A program made the translations under genes and the position numbers. The notes under the pieces were generated by a model. That model had not been told where the DNA came from. It searched no databases and saw only the letters and a list, made by a program, of their open reading frames with translations. From Helopsaltes ochotensis (Eukaryota; Chordata; Aves; Passeriformes; Locustellidae), in NCBI GenBank assembly GCA_013400155.1, contig VXBM01000892.1, positions 62,001 through 126,000 on the forward strand: DNA of 64,000 nucleotides. The letters run 5' to 3'. Positions within the stretch are counted from its first letter, which is position 1. Every line of letters begins with the position of its first letter. Below are positions 1 through 14,430 of this stretch, piece after piece.

Positions 1-3000
1 AAAAAAAAAACCAGTAAACAAAGAGTCTGCTTGTTTGTGATGCTTTGCCCCAAAGTTTATTCCTTGTAAGAAAGTTTTGCTGCAGTGAGTGTGAGTAAAG
101 TTCCCGTCCATACTTGGAGAATGTGATATCTGTCTGGAAGAAACATTTGCCCATGAATCATACACCTTTTGGTGGTAAGTCATAAAGACACAGGCTGGCT
201 TTTTGTTCTGGTTAAGCAAAAAGCCAATAAAACTCTAGAAACTGCTGCTGTGGTCTCCTCAAATAGGATGTGGGCTATGGAAATTTTGGTTTAACTTGGC
301 AGCAGTTTCAGCTGAGTATTAGTTTGAAGAAGATACTAAATCTTCATTTTTAAGTTGACTTCTAGTTACAAAGGGTTTTTTACTTTTTTACAAAAGGTCT
401 TTGAATTGCTCTGTTACAGTTCTGGCCCAGTAAAAATTTTCCTGTGTTCAACCAGCCCTTGTAGAAAGGGTTTTTAATTCCATCATGATATGATTACTGA
501 ACAGAGCTGTTACCATGTGTTAAAGCATGGCACCTCTTGAAGGAGAGCATTCAAAGTGTATTTGCCGCACCAGCTGTCCTAAAAGTAATGTCAGAAGTGG
601 TTGTTCAGATGAGGTTCATTGTTGAGAGGAACCATCTTGCTTCCCAGTCTGTTCATACTCAGCCCAGGTCTGCTGGGAGTGGGGAGAAGAAAAATCTGTG
701 AGCTGTGCAGTGCGCTACTGCAGACTGAGTGATCTGTTGTCCAGCAAAGACTGCTGGACAGCTGTGCCTGACATTAGGCGCCACAAGTGATACTGAACTG
801 TAGTCTTGGGAGGGAGACAAGCATTAAATGGGACATGGTATGTGAAGGATGCCTTTTTCCCCAGGCTTTCGCAGCAGGTCAGAAAAGAGGAATTGGTGAG
901 ATGCTTTGGGAAAACTCAAAAACATTGTATGACATACCTCTTCTGCTACTACAGGAAGTTATTTTAGACACTGGTTCCGTCAATACATTTTCTTCACTAT
1001 AAAGAGGATTTCACGTTAAGAAGTTCAGTTTGTACAGAACATGAATGATACTTCGTGTTATACATGCCAGTTCCCTTATGAATGAGCTTTGTAAGCAGAA
1101 GTGATCTGTATTGGAACAACTAAAGTATTTGGAGAGTGGGAACTCCTGTGTAGTGCTCATGGTTCTGATGTGAGACATGTCCTCCATACAAACCCTATGT
1201 ACACACAGTACAGGGCCATTGCTATGCCCTGATAACTTACAGACTGTTTTCAGTAGTGTTGCCATTATTTTTCTATTGTCTCTAATCTTAAAGAATTTTG
1301 AACGGTATAAAATGTCAGCTACCTAACTCCAGTAATACTAGCTATGATTAAAGGAATGTCTTCACTAATCCTTTTATTGCACATTTCAGTAGACACCAAA
1401 ATAGTGCTGTCAATACTCTTAAAATACTTAAATTCTTTTTCCCTTGGTTGGGACGTTCAGCCATTTCTGTATTTTTTTTTCTGCGCTTATGTAGACTTTC
1501 ACTGTAGTTTACAGTTCATGGTTTGAAGAAAAAACTGAGTTACTGTTCTCTGCCACGCTGTTGTGGTTCAGTGGAAAGGACTAAAAGATTTAGAACAACA
1601 CAAAAAAGAAATCACTGGTCTGTTAAGCACTCTGTGGAGCCCATACTTCCAGTCATTAACTGAAGCATTAGAGCACAGGTTGTGGTATAACTTGATATCC
1701 TAAAGATGTCGTGTTGACTAATCAGATCAAAACGTACATAGTGGTAAAGAATAGAAAGAAAAGTGTGTATATAAAATGAAGTAATTTTTAATTAATTAAC
1801 TACAGGAATACTAAATTTTTCACTCTCACCTGCATGAAGGAGTTGAACTGAATAGGTTTAATACATGAAATACTTAGACTTAAGCTGATAGAAGTCAGTG
1901 CAAGTAATGGCCAAAATAGGGTTCGTTTATGACTAGAAGCAGGGTTTGGTGGTTTTTTTTTTAGGGAAGAATCTGCTTAGATTTGCACACTTTGTCTACC
2001 CATTATTTCTAACCAGTTCACATACTGAACATGCATATGATAATTCTGATAAGATTAGTATTAATGCCTCAGCTGATACAGTGACATATCTTTAAACATG
2101 TAGCTGCTCTTCTAAGGGTTTTCAGGTGATGCTGCCGTTTGCTCTTTGGGGTCCTTGGTCAAGACTTAGGATGGTTCAGAACTCCCAGTGCACTACTGGA
2201 AAAAGGTAATCTTGCTGCATCCTAGCCTGTTGTGGGAAGGAGGCAAGATGACCCTCTCTGCTGCCTGGGAGTTGCTTTCTGCTGTGCAGGAATTCTCTGA
2301 AGGGGAAGGCTTTGGATTGTGCTGCTGAATCTAAACTTTTGTTTTGCTAATGTGATGAGGGCCTCGGGGGTGTACTGGTGAGGGAAGGGGTCAGAGGAAT
2401 CGCAAGTCAGCAGAGTATTCTGACCCTGCCAGCCCCTGTGGTGCAGAGCATGGAAAGGGTGGGACCCTGAAAGACATCCCTGCGTTCCCCTGTGCGGGGG
2501 CATAAGCAAGAGCCAGACTCAGATCTGAGCAGCCTCACCAGGGAGGATGGCTCCCATCCCCAGCCACTGCCCGCTGGGGGCTGCGGCCAGATGGGGAAGG
2601 GTTTTTGGTGATCCTTCGGTGGCCTCCTCTTGTCCTTTGCATGGATGTGAGGTCTGCAGAGGTTAGGTACATCCCTGTGATAAACATGACAAAAAACAAC
2701 AAGGAGTTACCCAAGCTGTACCTGGGTGTGAGCTTTCTTATAAATGCAACCCCCTAGGTCAGCTTGAGTTTTGTGCATTTTGAAGTGTTATTGATATCTT
2801 ACTTTTCCAAACCAGTTTTTCACTTATGCTACCAGCATAGTATGAAGTGAACCTCTCCACTTCGCAATTTTGAAAAAGTTCTTTCTAAACCATTGCCATT
2901 TTTGTTTGTTTGATTTTTCATTTGTTACTTTGAAATTGAGCAGAATGTAGTTTGGTCCGATGTTCCAGTCATATAATAATGTAGCAACTTTGCCTGGAAA

Positions 3001-6000
3001 GCCCTGTTAGTGGCACTGAATCATCAGCATTTCTGTTCCTGCAGTAACAGGGTGGAAGGAGGTTGAGCAGACACATTTTGCTTTTGTGTAAAAACATCTT
3101 AACTAAGCATCTCTAGGAGACTTGATTAAAAACTTTGGATCCCTCTGCTTGAATTTCTTTATCAGCTGTCAAGAAGGTTGGGCTATAATGGATCCAGATT
3201 CTGGCTGCTTTTGCAAAGGATCTGAACTGGAGGATGTTTACTGACTCTAATTATTTTTTTGTCTATTTAATTTCTTGTGTTTTGACTCGTATACTGTTGC
3301 AACCAAGTTTGATACAAGTTAAAAATCAAAAATCTGATAAATCTTAAACGGATTATTTCTATGTATTTTTAGTTTTTGTAGCTGGAAGCTACAGAATCTC
3401 AATGAGCATTTTATATTGATTTTTACTTAATTCTCCACCTTATTTTTTTGGCTATGCTTTGCAGTGTTTCTTCAGTGAAGTACTGAGTCCTTTTCACTGA
3501 TGTGATTCTCATATGTAAAATAAGAGATCTCTGGCCTTCCCTTTTACATTTTTTAAATTCTCCAAATCTTCCGGGATGTTACTGAGTGCAATCCTTGGAG
3601 CTGATTTTCCTGTCTCCTCAAATGCTATTGACATTTTAAGGTGCTAATTAATCACTGACACAGTGTGAACCCAAAGGTTGGCATACCTGTGAACAGCCAG
3701 TAAAATTCAACAGCCCAAAGAACTTTCAAATCAACACCATCAAATCATCATTAATAACATCAATATCTGGGAAATCAAAAAAATTTAGAAACTGTAAATT
3801 TAGTGACTGTAAAATTTAGAAAAAGAGGTTTTTCTCTCATGAAGATGATATGGCAAGGGACTTTTAAATAATTTTCAAACATAGAACCTGTGTCATTTTT
3901 ATTTTGCAAGGTATCTTAGAGTCATGCAGAAGAAAAGATGCATATTCGTGTCCATGTGTATGCAGTGCATTTAATCCATGCTTTTCCCACAAGTAGTGAT
4001 TGACTTCTGAGGTAAATGCTGTTTACACAGGAATGCACTTGGACACAGAGCCAGGCTGTGCCTCTGATCCATGGTGTAATCCACTTCTGTCTCTCTCTCT
4101 CTGTGACAGAACCTGAGCAAAATCTACAGTTTGGAAGTCCATGGTTTGAACCTCATAAATGAAATAAGAGACAGTGATCATGTAGAAGCAACAAAGGAAA
4201 AAAAAAAAGAAGAGATGCTGAAGATTGTGGGGGAAAATGAACCCTCTGATGTTACTCAGGTCAGCTGTTGAACAATTCTTGACTGTGCCAACTCATCAGA
4301 AGGATATCCTGGACAAAACATTTCTAAAAGGAGCCTTTCCAGTGCAAGATGCTGGGTTTAATAGCTCTGATGCGAGGCATTTTGGGTGTGTACAGAAAAT
4401 GGGCAGGATTAACAACACAATCTACTGGCACACCCTGAGGAAACTGCCTGATGCCTTCTGAAATTTCCCAGTAGGTCAAGTTGGTTTTTGATGGCAAGGC
4501 TCTGAGCAAAGGCAGATGTGGTGCCAAGGTTGTTTCTACCACCTGGCTGGTAGAGTGTGTATAATAAATTAATATAAATTCATGTATATATGTATTCACA
4601 TATTCATATATTTCAATATCTTTATAAAGAAATCAGCAGGTGTTCTGCAGTGCTATAATGTCATATTCTAATGGCCAGCCAGAAAGGGAGTAGAGACCAT
4701 TGCTAGTGACAGTCTTTGCAAAAACTCTTACATTGTTTTCTTTCCTCCCTTGTTTCACTGGGGTGTTACTGCTTGTCCTTAGTGATGTATCCATCCTGGG
4801 ATGGCAGCTGCCAGATGCTGGATGCTTGTGCAGTGCCTAACAAAGAGATTTAGTTAGCGCCTTGGGCCAGGATTAGTTATAATTCAACTGTCTGTAATAT
4901 TTTTACACATGCTGTTTGAGTAGAATAGAATTTCCTGTTCTATCCATTACATTCCAATCTCAGAAGATGGTAGGGGTAACTCCTTCCTCATTCTCTCTTG
5001 CTGTCCTGCAGACTCAGCATGGAGAACGCTTCAACAGACATAAATATTTAGGAAGGATGTGTTTCCTTTGCTGTGGGTCATACAAGACTGGAAAGCACAG
5101 CAAATTAATTTAATTTTTCTGCTCGGAACAAAATGTGATACTTGTGATTTATGAAAAATACTCCAAATATGAGGGGTAAGGATGTGTTCATTCCCTTTAG
5201 CCCCATGTGCAAGCAGTGAGGAATGAAAGACTTTACATCACTCCCAGAATATGTGGTTCATCTTACGTTTCCACTTTATGCATTTCTTGAGCATAGAAGA
5301 GAAGGATAGTAGAAAGCTGTGTTTTTACTCGAAAGCTGTATTTTTACCCTTCAGCTCGTAACACAGAGAAGTTAATCCAGTATTCCTGACCACGAGGAGG
5401 AGCTCATGACACAGCCTACAGCGTTAGCCTCCTGCCTCCAAGCCTGTCAGAATTTCTCCAAAGAGGGAACTTCAAGTCTGAGCGGTGCAGGGGCAGCCAT
5501 CCCCTAGATGCTGTCAGTGTTGGCATTTGACATAGGAATGCACAAAATAAAACTACACCTGGAAGAGGTAAAACTAACCAAACCCGAGGGCAAGTGGGAC
5601 AATGTGCAGATGCTGCGAAGTAAGTGAAGGTAATTATCCATCATACTGTGAATGGCTTTGTTTATACATAGAATCCTGGCCTCAAACTCTACTTCCAAAA
5701 TCTGTCTTTTTCCCCTTGGTAAAAAAATAAGGCAAGGTGGCATAAAGACCAGCTGGCAGCCAGAAGGGAGTGTTCCCACGGTACAGTGCTTTTTAAAGTT
5801 TTAGTAAAGCTCTTTATAGGCGAGTCAATAATGCCACTCTGTTCACTAATGTGAATGTTCCTAGTTATCCAGGGGCAGCAGAACAAATTTGTAAGTTAAA
5901 GCCTGGTAGTTTTTATTGTGGAAATGATGCTTGATTTCAGAAAGCACGGAGCTTCACTTTGCAGCTGCTAATTTTCCTCTGTGACAAAGCAGGACGGAGC

Positions 6001-8099
6001 CACTAGCATTGAAATTGATGAAGAAATTATTTTAACAACTTTCTGCAAAACTGCAGGATGAATAAAAAGAACCCACTGTCTGTCACATCTGTTCTGCTCT
6101 CTATTTTTGTACTTGTTTTAAAATCTAGTATTCAACATTGCTTCGAGACTAACCAGTTTGCTTTTCACTGAGGCAAGAGACTAATGTGGGTAGCCCAGTG
6201 ACTGTGAGTACCTTTCTTCTTGCTGAAAGAAATTAATACTGAACAGAGTCTTTTTATCATAGCTGTCCTCTTATCAGACCATCTCCCTTTATATTGCTTC
6301 CTTCCCTAGCCATTGTGGAAACAGACATCCTGCCCAAGGCATCGAAATCCGCAATCTGCTGCTTCTTCTATGGAGCCTCTGGATTTTTGCCAGCAACCCC
6401 TTGAGGTGGTCCCAGATGTGATTGCTTTTTCTGTGCTACGCTGAAAATATCCGGTAAAAACAAAGGACTGCACTCACCCCAGTTACCGCTTTGGAGGCCA
6501 GCACTTCCTTTGCTCTCAGGGATGTACAGTGGGAGATGTTAGGCATGTAGTACCCCAGAGAAACCAGGATTAAAATGTCAGGTCACTGTCAAAGGGATAT
6601 TCCTACAATAGAATAAAGCAAATCTTTTTATTGCATCTCTCAGCTGCTCCTCAAGTTTACCTCCAATTCCCATGAACTCAGGAGATGTGTTTGGGATGTC
6701 TTTCCCACAGCATTCTTCTGCAGGGAAAATGCAAATTCCTTGCACCTATGTTGTGTGTGAAGGATTAGGTTTTAATACTGCTTTCCTTCAGTGGGAAAAA
6801 AAAAGGAAAATAATTCTATTTTTATTTCAAAGTAACTTGGGCTTAAAATAGCCACTGCCTTAAAATAAAACCGAAACATTTTTTTGATTCAATAGGTTTT
6901 TTTGGGAGAAGACTGGGGGAGAAAGGAGGGAAATGAAAATACCAACTCATGACAGTTTTTGTGGCTTGGATCTGTGGGGGATTTGGGCTAGTCTGATAGG
7001 CTTGGAGTTTCCAGTAGCCCTGTCTATCAGAAAACCAACGTTGTAGTCCTGACTGTTGTGTCAGTAGTTGAAGAGACCCATGTGAAGGCAGAGCAAATGT
7101 ATCTTCCTGCGGGGTTTCCTTGTGTAGTGTGTTACAACCTTCCGTTTTTTACTTGCTTCTTTGATCTTCCCTGCAGCTTCCCTGCTCCAGTTTGCCTGAC
7201 AGAGTTCTCCTAGCCTACTTTGCTCCATAGGTGTTTGTGCATGCAGTAAAACATTCAGAAGGATTTTAGACCCATCATCAATTTTTAGGCATTCTTTCCT
7301 TGAGGAAGCACAGATGAGAATCCGATGTGATCTTTTCTGCAGGTTTGTGGTTGTTGGTTAAAGTCAGTGTTGAGTGTCAGAGGAAAGAAAGAAAAACTTC
7401 AATTATCTCTTTATTGGGATCCATCTTGCAATCTATTTGATTTCACTAAAATGAAAATATTAGAGGAAATTCAGAAGAAGAGAAGAAAAAAAAATGGTTC
7501 CAGTGAAATCTACATATGCCATGCCTCAACAGTTCTAGAAAGCCCTGTGGTGTTCAGCTGGGCTGAGGAATTTTTACCACTGAAGGCACTTCATTGCTAC
7601 TTTAAACTAGGAAAAACCTCTGCTCTACAACTTGTTTTCCTAACTGAAAGGACTTGCAGAAAGTTGATGTTGCATTGTCCCTTGGGTTTTGCAGTCTCTT
7701 TTGGAAGATTGTATATTGGAATTACTGGAATTACTATAGTTTTTCAGAACTGCAACTTTTACTGAGTTGTTCTCACTCGTGTCTCCTCACCAATCTGCAG
7801 ATAAAGCCAGCCAGCTTTCTGAGATCCAGCTATGACTATCCTTGGAGACATGTGCTTAGTTTGTCGTGTTGGGGATGTGAGGCCATGTCCAATATGGCCT
7901 TCAGGTTTATTTCCAGAAACAGAAGTGTATCTCTGTGGCATCTGTTCTGTTAAATATTGACCTTCTATCAGCAGTGTTAGAGGTAAGGAACCTGCCTGGA
8001 AAAAATCAGCTCATGGGGATTTGCATGGTGTTTCCATAACTGGAGAACAATTTTTTTTTAAGTGGGTTTTTTTGGTGGTGGTTTGTTTTTTTTTTTTTT
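1..8099. other. Non-coding stretch, left flank
   Basis: I see no exon here with a recognisable protein family and matching splice sites. Open frames are short, overlap on both strands and have no domain signature. The stretch is AT-rich with T-runs, such as near 1,950 and 6,875, and a short CT-rich run near 4,090-4,105. It could be intergenic DNA or the far 3' untranslated region or introns of an unseen gene, which the sequence alone cannot settle. Confidence 0.55.
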
Positions 8100-8159
8100 N
8101 NNNNNNNNNNNNNNNNNNNNNNNNNNNNNNNNNNNNNNNNNNNNNNNNNNNNNNNNNNN
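8100..8159. other. Assembly gap (60 N)
   Basis: Sixty undetermined bases follow a long T-run and precede a 59-bp tandem repeat. The gap length is close to one repeat period, so a T-rich repeat that was not resolved in assembly is the likely content. Translations crossing it are meaningless. Confidence 0.99.
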
Positions 8160-8250
8160 GGTTTGGACATAGAGGTGTTTTGATGCATCTTGGGGGGGTG
8201 TTTGTTTTTTATTTTTTAGGTTTGGACATAGAGGTGTTTTGATGCATCTT
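8160..8250. repeat. 59-bp-period tandem repeat beside gap
   Basis: A 32-base segment beginning GGTTTGGACATAGAGGTG occurs at 8,160-8,191 and again, identical, at 8,219-8,250. They are separated by a G/T-rich spacer. The period is 59 bases. Further copies may lie inside the preceding gap, because the gap flank is also a T-rich tract. Confidence 0.9.
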
Positions 8251-10734
8251 TTCATACAAGGCAGGAACATCAAAAATCACAAAGCACAGCGTCCTTTGCA
8301 AGCAAAACTGATAAAGCAGAGCACCTTAGTGAATGAAGGTCTCAGATGCCTTTTAAACAACGCCTGCCTACTTGTTACTTTTCGGAAAATGTCCTGACCA
8401 TGCAGACTTACAGATGAGCTTTTCTTAATGCTCTATGCAATGCCAGCTCTAGCCAGAACCACAGCACCCTCTGTAACTAAACAGCTTGAAATAAAGGGCC
8501 AGAGGTGGGTTGTGAAGAGTCAGAGAGCTTGAGCCCAAAGCATGATGAACACTTGCATGTCAGAGGAAAATGCATTTAGGAAACTAAATCTGATAGTCCA
8601 CGAAAAACTGGTGATGACACATCATGGATGTGCAGCCAAGGAGGAGGTAAGTTCATCTGGGCATTTGCAAGCACAGTGGCAACACAACGCCACTCTACAA
8701 TTGTTGCATGTGGCACAGTCTCGACTCTTTTGCATCAGAAGGAACACTGTAAAATGCTGTTAGGTGAGATCTGTACCTGTCCCCCTATCTATGGTGTGAG
8801 CTGACTGCTTGTCAAGGAGAGCCCATGTCAGCTGATGGGAAGGGTGCATTTCAAAGGGCTGATGCACCACTTGATGATAACCCATTTATCCCTGAGCACT
8901 TCTGCCAAGGCTTCTATGAGGAAACCAAGTGTGTAGGTGGGAGCTCTTGCCCCATCTTTCACACATGTGTGTTATCCAAACTCCAGCAAAGGGGACACAT
9001 GGAAGCAATAGTATGCTGAAGGCACCAAAAGAAGCTGACTGCAGAGCAGGGACCTGTGCTGCACCCCCGGGTCCCCAGCCTGGCAGCCTGAGAGTTGGCT
9101 GTAGTTATTTCATTTCCAGGAAAGAGACTGATGCTATTGACCCTGTGTATTATTTGCCTAATGAAATACAGGGAACTGAAGGGTGGGGGCTAGATGTGAG
9201 CATCTGCAGCTTGCTGTTTTTCCTCCCTCTCCTTCCCTGAGAGCGTTTTGCAAGAATGCCTCGGTACTGCCAGAACACGAGTGCTGATGGCTGGTAGAAA
9301 CAGCCCTGCTCCAAGGGTGTCATATCCTGGAATGCTCTGCATTGCTGCCTGCAGCCTGTACAGATACAAACCACGTGGCTGGAGCCATCCTGCCTGACGG
9401 AGGAGCCACAGTCTTGGTACTCCAAGGACCTTGAAGCAAGACGGTGTTATGCCAGATGCCCTCAGCCCTTAATGGTTCTGGAGACCCCCTCATGTCTGGG
9501 GCCCTACCTGTGACACTGAGCCCGGCTGTCACCTTGTTTTTGTGGCCCAAGCAGAGCAGGGGTCCTGCAGGGACTTAGCTGTGAGAGCAGCCTGGCCTCA
9601 GCCTGGGCTGCTGGACCGGGTGGGCTTTACCAGGGCTGCTCGTTCCAGCAGCTATTGCCACTGAAAGCAGAGGGGGAGGCAGGTCACGTATCAAGCTGAT
9701 TTCTGGCATCTTTGTCTGTTAAAAAACCCAAATGGATTTACAGATCCTAAAGAAAATGCCATCTGCCTCATTACTGAGCTGCATTCTGTTTCTGCTCTAC
9801 CCCCCAGTTATATTCCCCGACAGGGATTTATTGTTCCTTTTCAATCTGATGTTTTAATCTCCCATTCTCCTGTCTTCCTGTGGTTTCCCCTGTTGATTCC
9901 CTTTCCAGAGCTGCTGCTCTTACTTGTGTCTCCCCTGCCTTTGCCAGTTGGAGTGAGGCACTTGAGAGGGAGTGTCTCCCTCAGAAGCGGCTTTACTTAC
10001 CCACGCCTGCTATCTGCCAAAAGAGAGGAGCTGCTCTGGAAACACAGCAAATGAAACTTCCGCCACAAAGTTGCACAGGTCCTGCCCTTCCCACAGCGTT
10101 CCTGTGAGCCAGACATTAAACACCTGAGCTGGCATGCACCGGCTTTGAGCTTTTCAGGAGGCACCAAAACCTGGGTGGGGGGTGGCATTGTATCTCTGCT
10201 TGCCCCGAGTTCTTTTTAGGACAACTTGCTCCAAAGCAAAATAAGGAAGGAGAATGTACACATATGCATTGCTGCAGCATGCACAGAGCTTGGCCAAGGT
10301 CTGTGCTGACTTCGTGCTCAAGAATTTCTTGCTCTCAAGAACCTACAGCAAAGCAGGAAGAAAAATGGCTCTGGCTGCTCGCATTGCCGAAATGAACAGT
10401 TGGTGGTAGCTGAAAATGAGGTTTTTGTGACGAGGCTCTTTCCCTGCAGGTGGAAGCTGTCTGGGAGGAAGAACCAAGGCTTTCTGCATTTGAAGAGCTT
10501 CCAGAAAAGCCTGACAATTACATATTTCAAAACATGTACTATTAGATGAATAACCAAAATATTTAAGGCAGCCAGTGATGTGGTACAGCAGGGACATAGT
10601 GTTTGCACTCAAGTGCCAAATCTACACCCATCCTTTGTGTTCCAATGTCTATATGGTGTGTGCTGTACAAGTCCTTTCTGTCCCAGAAAGGGCCGTGTTT
10701 CCTGTGGTTTGTCCTGCGGTGCCTATTTTTTAGC

Positions 10735-11050
10735 TTTTCCCGCCGAGAGGACGCGAGGCTGCAGCGATGCCATGGGCTGGGGGCGAGGGGCAGGCCCGCG
10801 CTGCCCCAGGATTGTCCGTGTGGGCCACACAGCCCCGGCAGCGCGTGCCAGGCCTCGTGCAGCTGCAGGGCTTGGTGCCAGCAGCAGGGTCTCTGCCTGT
10901 GCTGCAGAAAGCCTGATTCAGCAGCAAAATCCTCAAGCTGTCTCCAAGGCCTCCTGGAAAAACCATCTGCAGGCATCCCACTTGGGTGGGAGCAGTCACT
11001 GCCGGATGGACTTGCCGGCTCGCTCTGTCTTCGCAGGGCATAGGGACAGG
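10735..11050. other. GC- and CpG-enriched patch
   Basis: CpG dinucleotides cluster here, mostly between 10,740 and 10,860, against a CpG-poor background. Open frames run on both strands across the patch (175 codons plus, 182 codons minus), as expected of GC-rich DNA lacking stop codons. It could be a weak CpG island or regulatory element of an unseen transcript. I recognise no protein in it. Confidence 0.35.
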
Positions 11051-14000
11051 GCACTCCCAAAGGGTTCAGCTCGAGAATCCCAAACTCCTCACTGCCTGAG
11101 GGTGTGATCAAAGTGCAAGGGTTTGTGTCTTCTATCCTTCTTTACCTGAAGTTTGCTGAAACCTGTGGAAAGATTAGTTAGCATCCCCACATCTTAGGAC
11201 TGAAATTATGGCTTGTTTCTCCATCAGCTACATGTCTGTAGCATTCTGCTGGCATCTTTTTAAATAACATGTCTCAGGATAAAACAAAAAATGTGTAGGG
11301 GAGGAAGGGGGGAAAAAACCAAGAAACTTTTTCCTTCACTTTTCCTTCACCTGAAAGAGCATTAGGTGGCTGGGGAGGGATGAAAGAGTTACAGGGATTG
11401 CCAGAATTTAGTGATTGGTTATCCTCTGTACCTGCTGCTGAGTAGCCAGCTGTTAAGTAGAAACAGTTGGATGCATGTGGGATAATCTCTTAATACTGGT
11501 CCTACTGTCTTGTCTCCACTGATATGCAAGATATGTTGCATCTTCTTTCTGGATGTGCTGTATGAAAGTATAGCAAGAGACTAGATGTGTTTTGCATGTG
11601 AGTACAGTTGCATAATGCATGACCCATTGACTTGGGGCTTGGATCTGAGCTGTTTGATCTGAAGTGGTAACTTTTCCCCAGCTTTTTTCACCAAACTGGT
11701 ATTAGGATGCCTATTGGGGGCAGCCAAAGAGGCACTGGGAAAGGAGAAGGTGATTGTTTGACAACCTTGGCCATTTTGGTGAGTCCAGGGAGCAACACTG
11801 ACCATCACTTCCTTCTTTGTTTGTCCCTGAACCTCTCTAGAACTCAGCACCAAAGGGCCAGGTCAGCTGTTATCAGAGGCTGCAGTGGGATGGAAAGTGG
11901 CTGGTGGGGACTGGCAGCTCCTGGTAGTGGTGGTGAAGCCTAGAGATGCTCAGCATCTGCTGATTGAAAGTAAACACTCTTGGTGGCCCAGAGATTCAAT
12001 TCTGAACACGGCTGAGGAGTAATCCTGACATCTAGTTAACTCATCCCAGCTGATAATATTTCAGTCACAATCTTTGACAAGTGCAGAAGCCCCAACTATG
12101 GCCATAGTCCTTGTGCCCCTGAAAACCCATATTTGTGTGGCAATAGAGGTCCACATGGCTCAGCAGCACTGTGACAGGGAACAAGGGCTTGGCCCCAGCT
12201 GTGTAGTTGCTCCCCTTGGAAGGGTTTTTCCATCTGTGGAAGGAGTGCCTCAGCTGGTGCAGACTGTGCTGGTCCCAGTGGCATGTGGAGGCTGTTACGT
12301 GCTTACATCAATGACGGCATGCTAGTTTATTTTCTTTCTCCTTAGATGTTTTGTAATGTCTCAATTCAATTGCTATTTTTTTTCGTAATTACATTTCAGC
12401 AGCTACATCAGTCTGGAATTTGTACAGACGTCCTGAACTTTGCAATGTTCTCACTTGCATGAGGTACCTCTCACAAAGCACTGATGCCACGGAGAGGGCA
12501 TCCCACGAGGAAGCCAGCACGGCTGACTGTGCTGCAGCTTCTGCCAGAGCAGAGATCTTCCCTAGGCAGATGGTCTCCTTGCTCCACCTCTACCTGGTGA
12601 GCAGGGAAGAGTCCCCTTGTTCTCCTTGTCTCATATGGCAATTCAGCTGGGGACAGAAACAAGCAGAGGTTTGAACTGCTGGTGCCTGCACAGCAAGGAC
12701 TCCCAAGATGGAGATGCCAGAAGTAGAGATACACTGGTGGGTATTGTTTTAAGGCATCCAGGAGGAGACCTGAATTCAAATCTTCCATATTCAGGATGGT
12801 GACTCCTTGGTACTGCCCACTGTGGCCCCAAATCCAAGTGCCTCGCAGGGCTACAGCTGAGTCCCGTAAGGGAAAGTCCTCCCTTCCTTTCTCCATGCAT
12901 ATTCTGCATTTGTACTGAGCTACAGTGATAAGGGAAGGAAAACACATGATATTTCTTCCTTTGTGCAGCCCACAGTGGAGCCTTGCTGGGTTGCCCTGGC
13001 TCAGTGCTACACACAAAGGAAGCCTCCTCCTGCGACACCCTGCAGGGCTCCGATTTGCCTCTGAAGCAGGAGATGTAGTGACCTCTGTTTCAACATGAAT
13101 AATCACAATTGTAGTTCCTGCCCCTCCACTGATGCAGGTCTTTATTAGACCTGACTGGATCCATAACCTCTGCTGGCCGCTGGTTCTCCCAGCTGCTGGC
13201 ATGCTGTGTGAAGTGCTGTTTTTACTTCCTTCTATTCATGCTGACCTTACCTGCCATGAATGATGCAATCATGCGGACAAGATCATAGGGAGGTTCAAAG
13301 TCCAGGATGGAAAAAGGAGAGGGAGAAAAAAAACAAAGCACTAAAAATAGAGTTTCCAAGGCTGGAGGTCATTTCAATGTGGGGCTCAGGGGACGCCAGA
13401 GACGTGCTGGAGCCTCCAGATTGGAGGGGAATATCCACTTGTTGCCTTTCATTTCCTGAAGCTCTCTGCGCTTAAGCAATCACAACTTGCAGCAGTTTTG
13501 AGTCCACAGACTTCAGGGAAACCCAAAGAGGAGTGAATCTCTGGGGGCTAGTGGAGCCCTGGCTGCTGGAGAGGGAGGAGTGGCACAGATCATCAGCAAA
13601 AGCTGCTATGAGCTGATCTGTGAGGGTGAGCTCCTGGAGGCCTCTGGAGTGATAGGTGGCATGGCTGTGGATAACAGCCACAAGCAGTGGTTGGGATGTT
13701 CTGAGTGGCCTTTGGGAGAACCTTCTCCACAGGACAGTGGTACAGCACTTGGTAATCTGTTGGTTACCAAGAGAGGTCAGGGACTCTGGATGGGGTTTAA
13801 GACTTGGCTTCCTAGCAGATACTTCCATGACTGTACTTACATTAAAATTGAATAAACATGGCCTTGTGTTGACTTAACCTTCCCAGTGAGCATGTTGATC
13901 TGGTTTTGTTGACATGCTTTTTCCTAGAATCTGATTCTCACTAAATACAAGTGAAAATGGGAGGTGGCCTGTATGTACCTGAAAAAACATGAGTTAGGTG

Positions 14001-14415
14001 TTTGATTAGTTTCTGGTGCCATCCCTCTGGCTCTGGGAAGCTGGTAGGCACTGCGCTGCCTGAGATGATATGGTGCCATATTATATAAAAAGACATAAGC
14101 TGTCTTTTTACAAGTCACTGCTCCCTGTTACCCAGGACACACCAGCACGTGCATTCTTGTGCTGTCTCATGGGGGGTGAGGTAGAGGTCAGAGAAAACCC
14201 TTCTTGTTCCCCTTCCTTCCATCAGAGGCCTGGAAAATGGTAAGGAATTAATCTGAAACTTTGCGTAGTAAAATATAAATCCCCATTGCCTGAAAATTGG
14301 TGGATAAGAGCCAAAAAGGCCTAACAAGGAAACATGTTCCTTCCAGGATAATTATATATTTGGCGTATATTTTATTAAATGAGTAACAGCTGAGCAGAGA
14401 GGCCAAAAGGAGAGA

Positions 14416-14430
14416 CCCCCCCCCCCACCC
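14416..14430. repeat. C-homopolymer run
   Basis: A C-run broken by a single A near its end. It is a simple low-complexity tract with no evident function. Confidence 0.85.

Noticed and set aside
8006..8273. Open frames through the N run at 8,100-8,159
   Set aside because: They are open only because unknown bases cannot give stops.
10563..11111. Overlapping open frames of 182 codons (minus) and 175 codons (plus)
   Set aside because: Both frames are open because the patch is GC-rich. Neither translation shows a domain, and no splice partners are evident.
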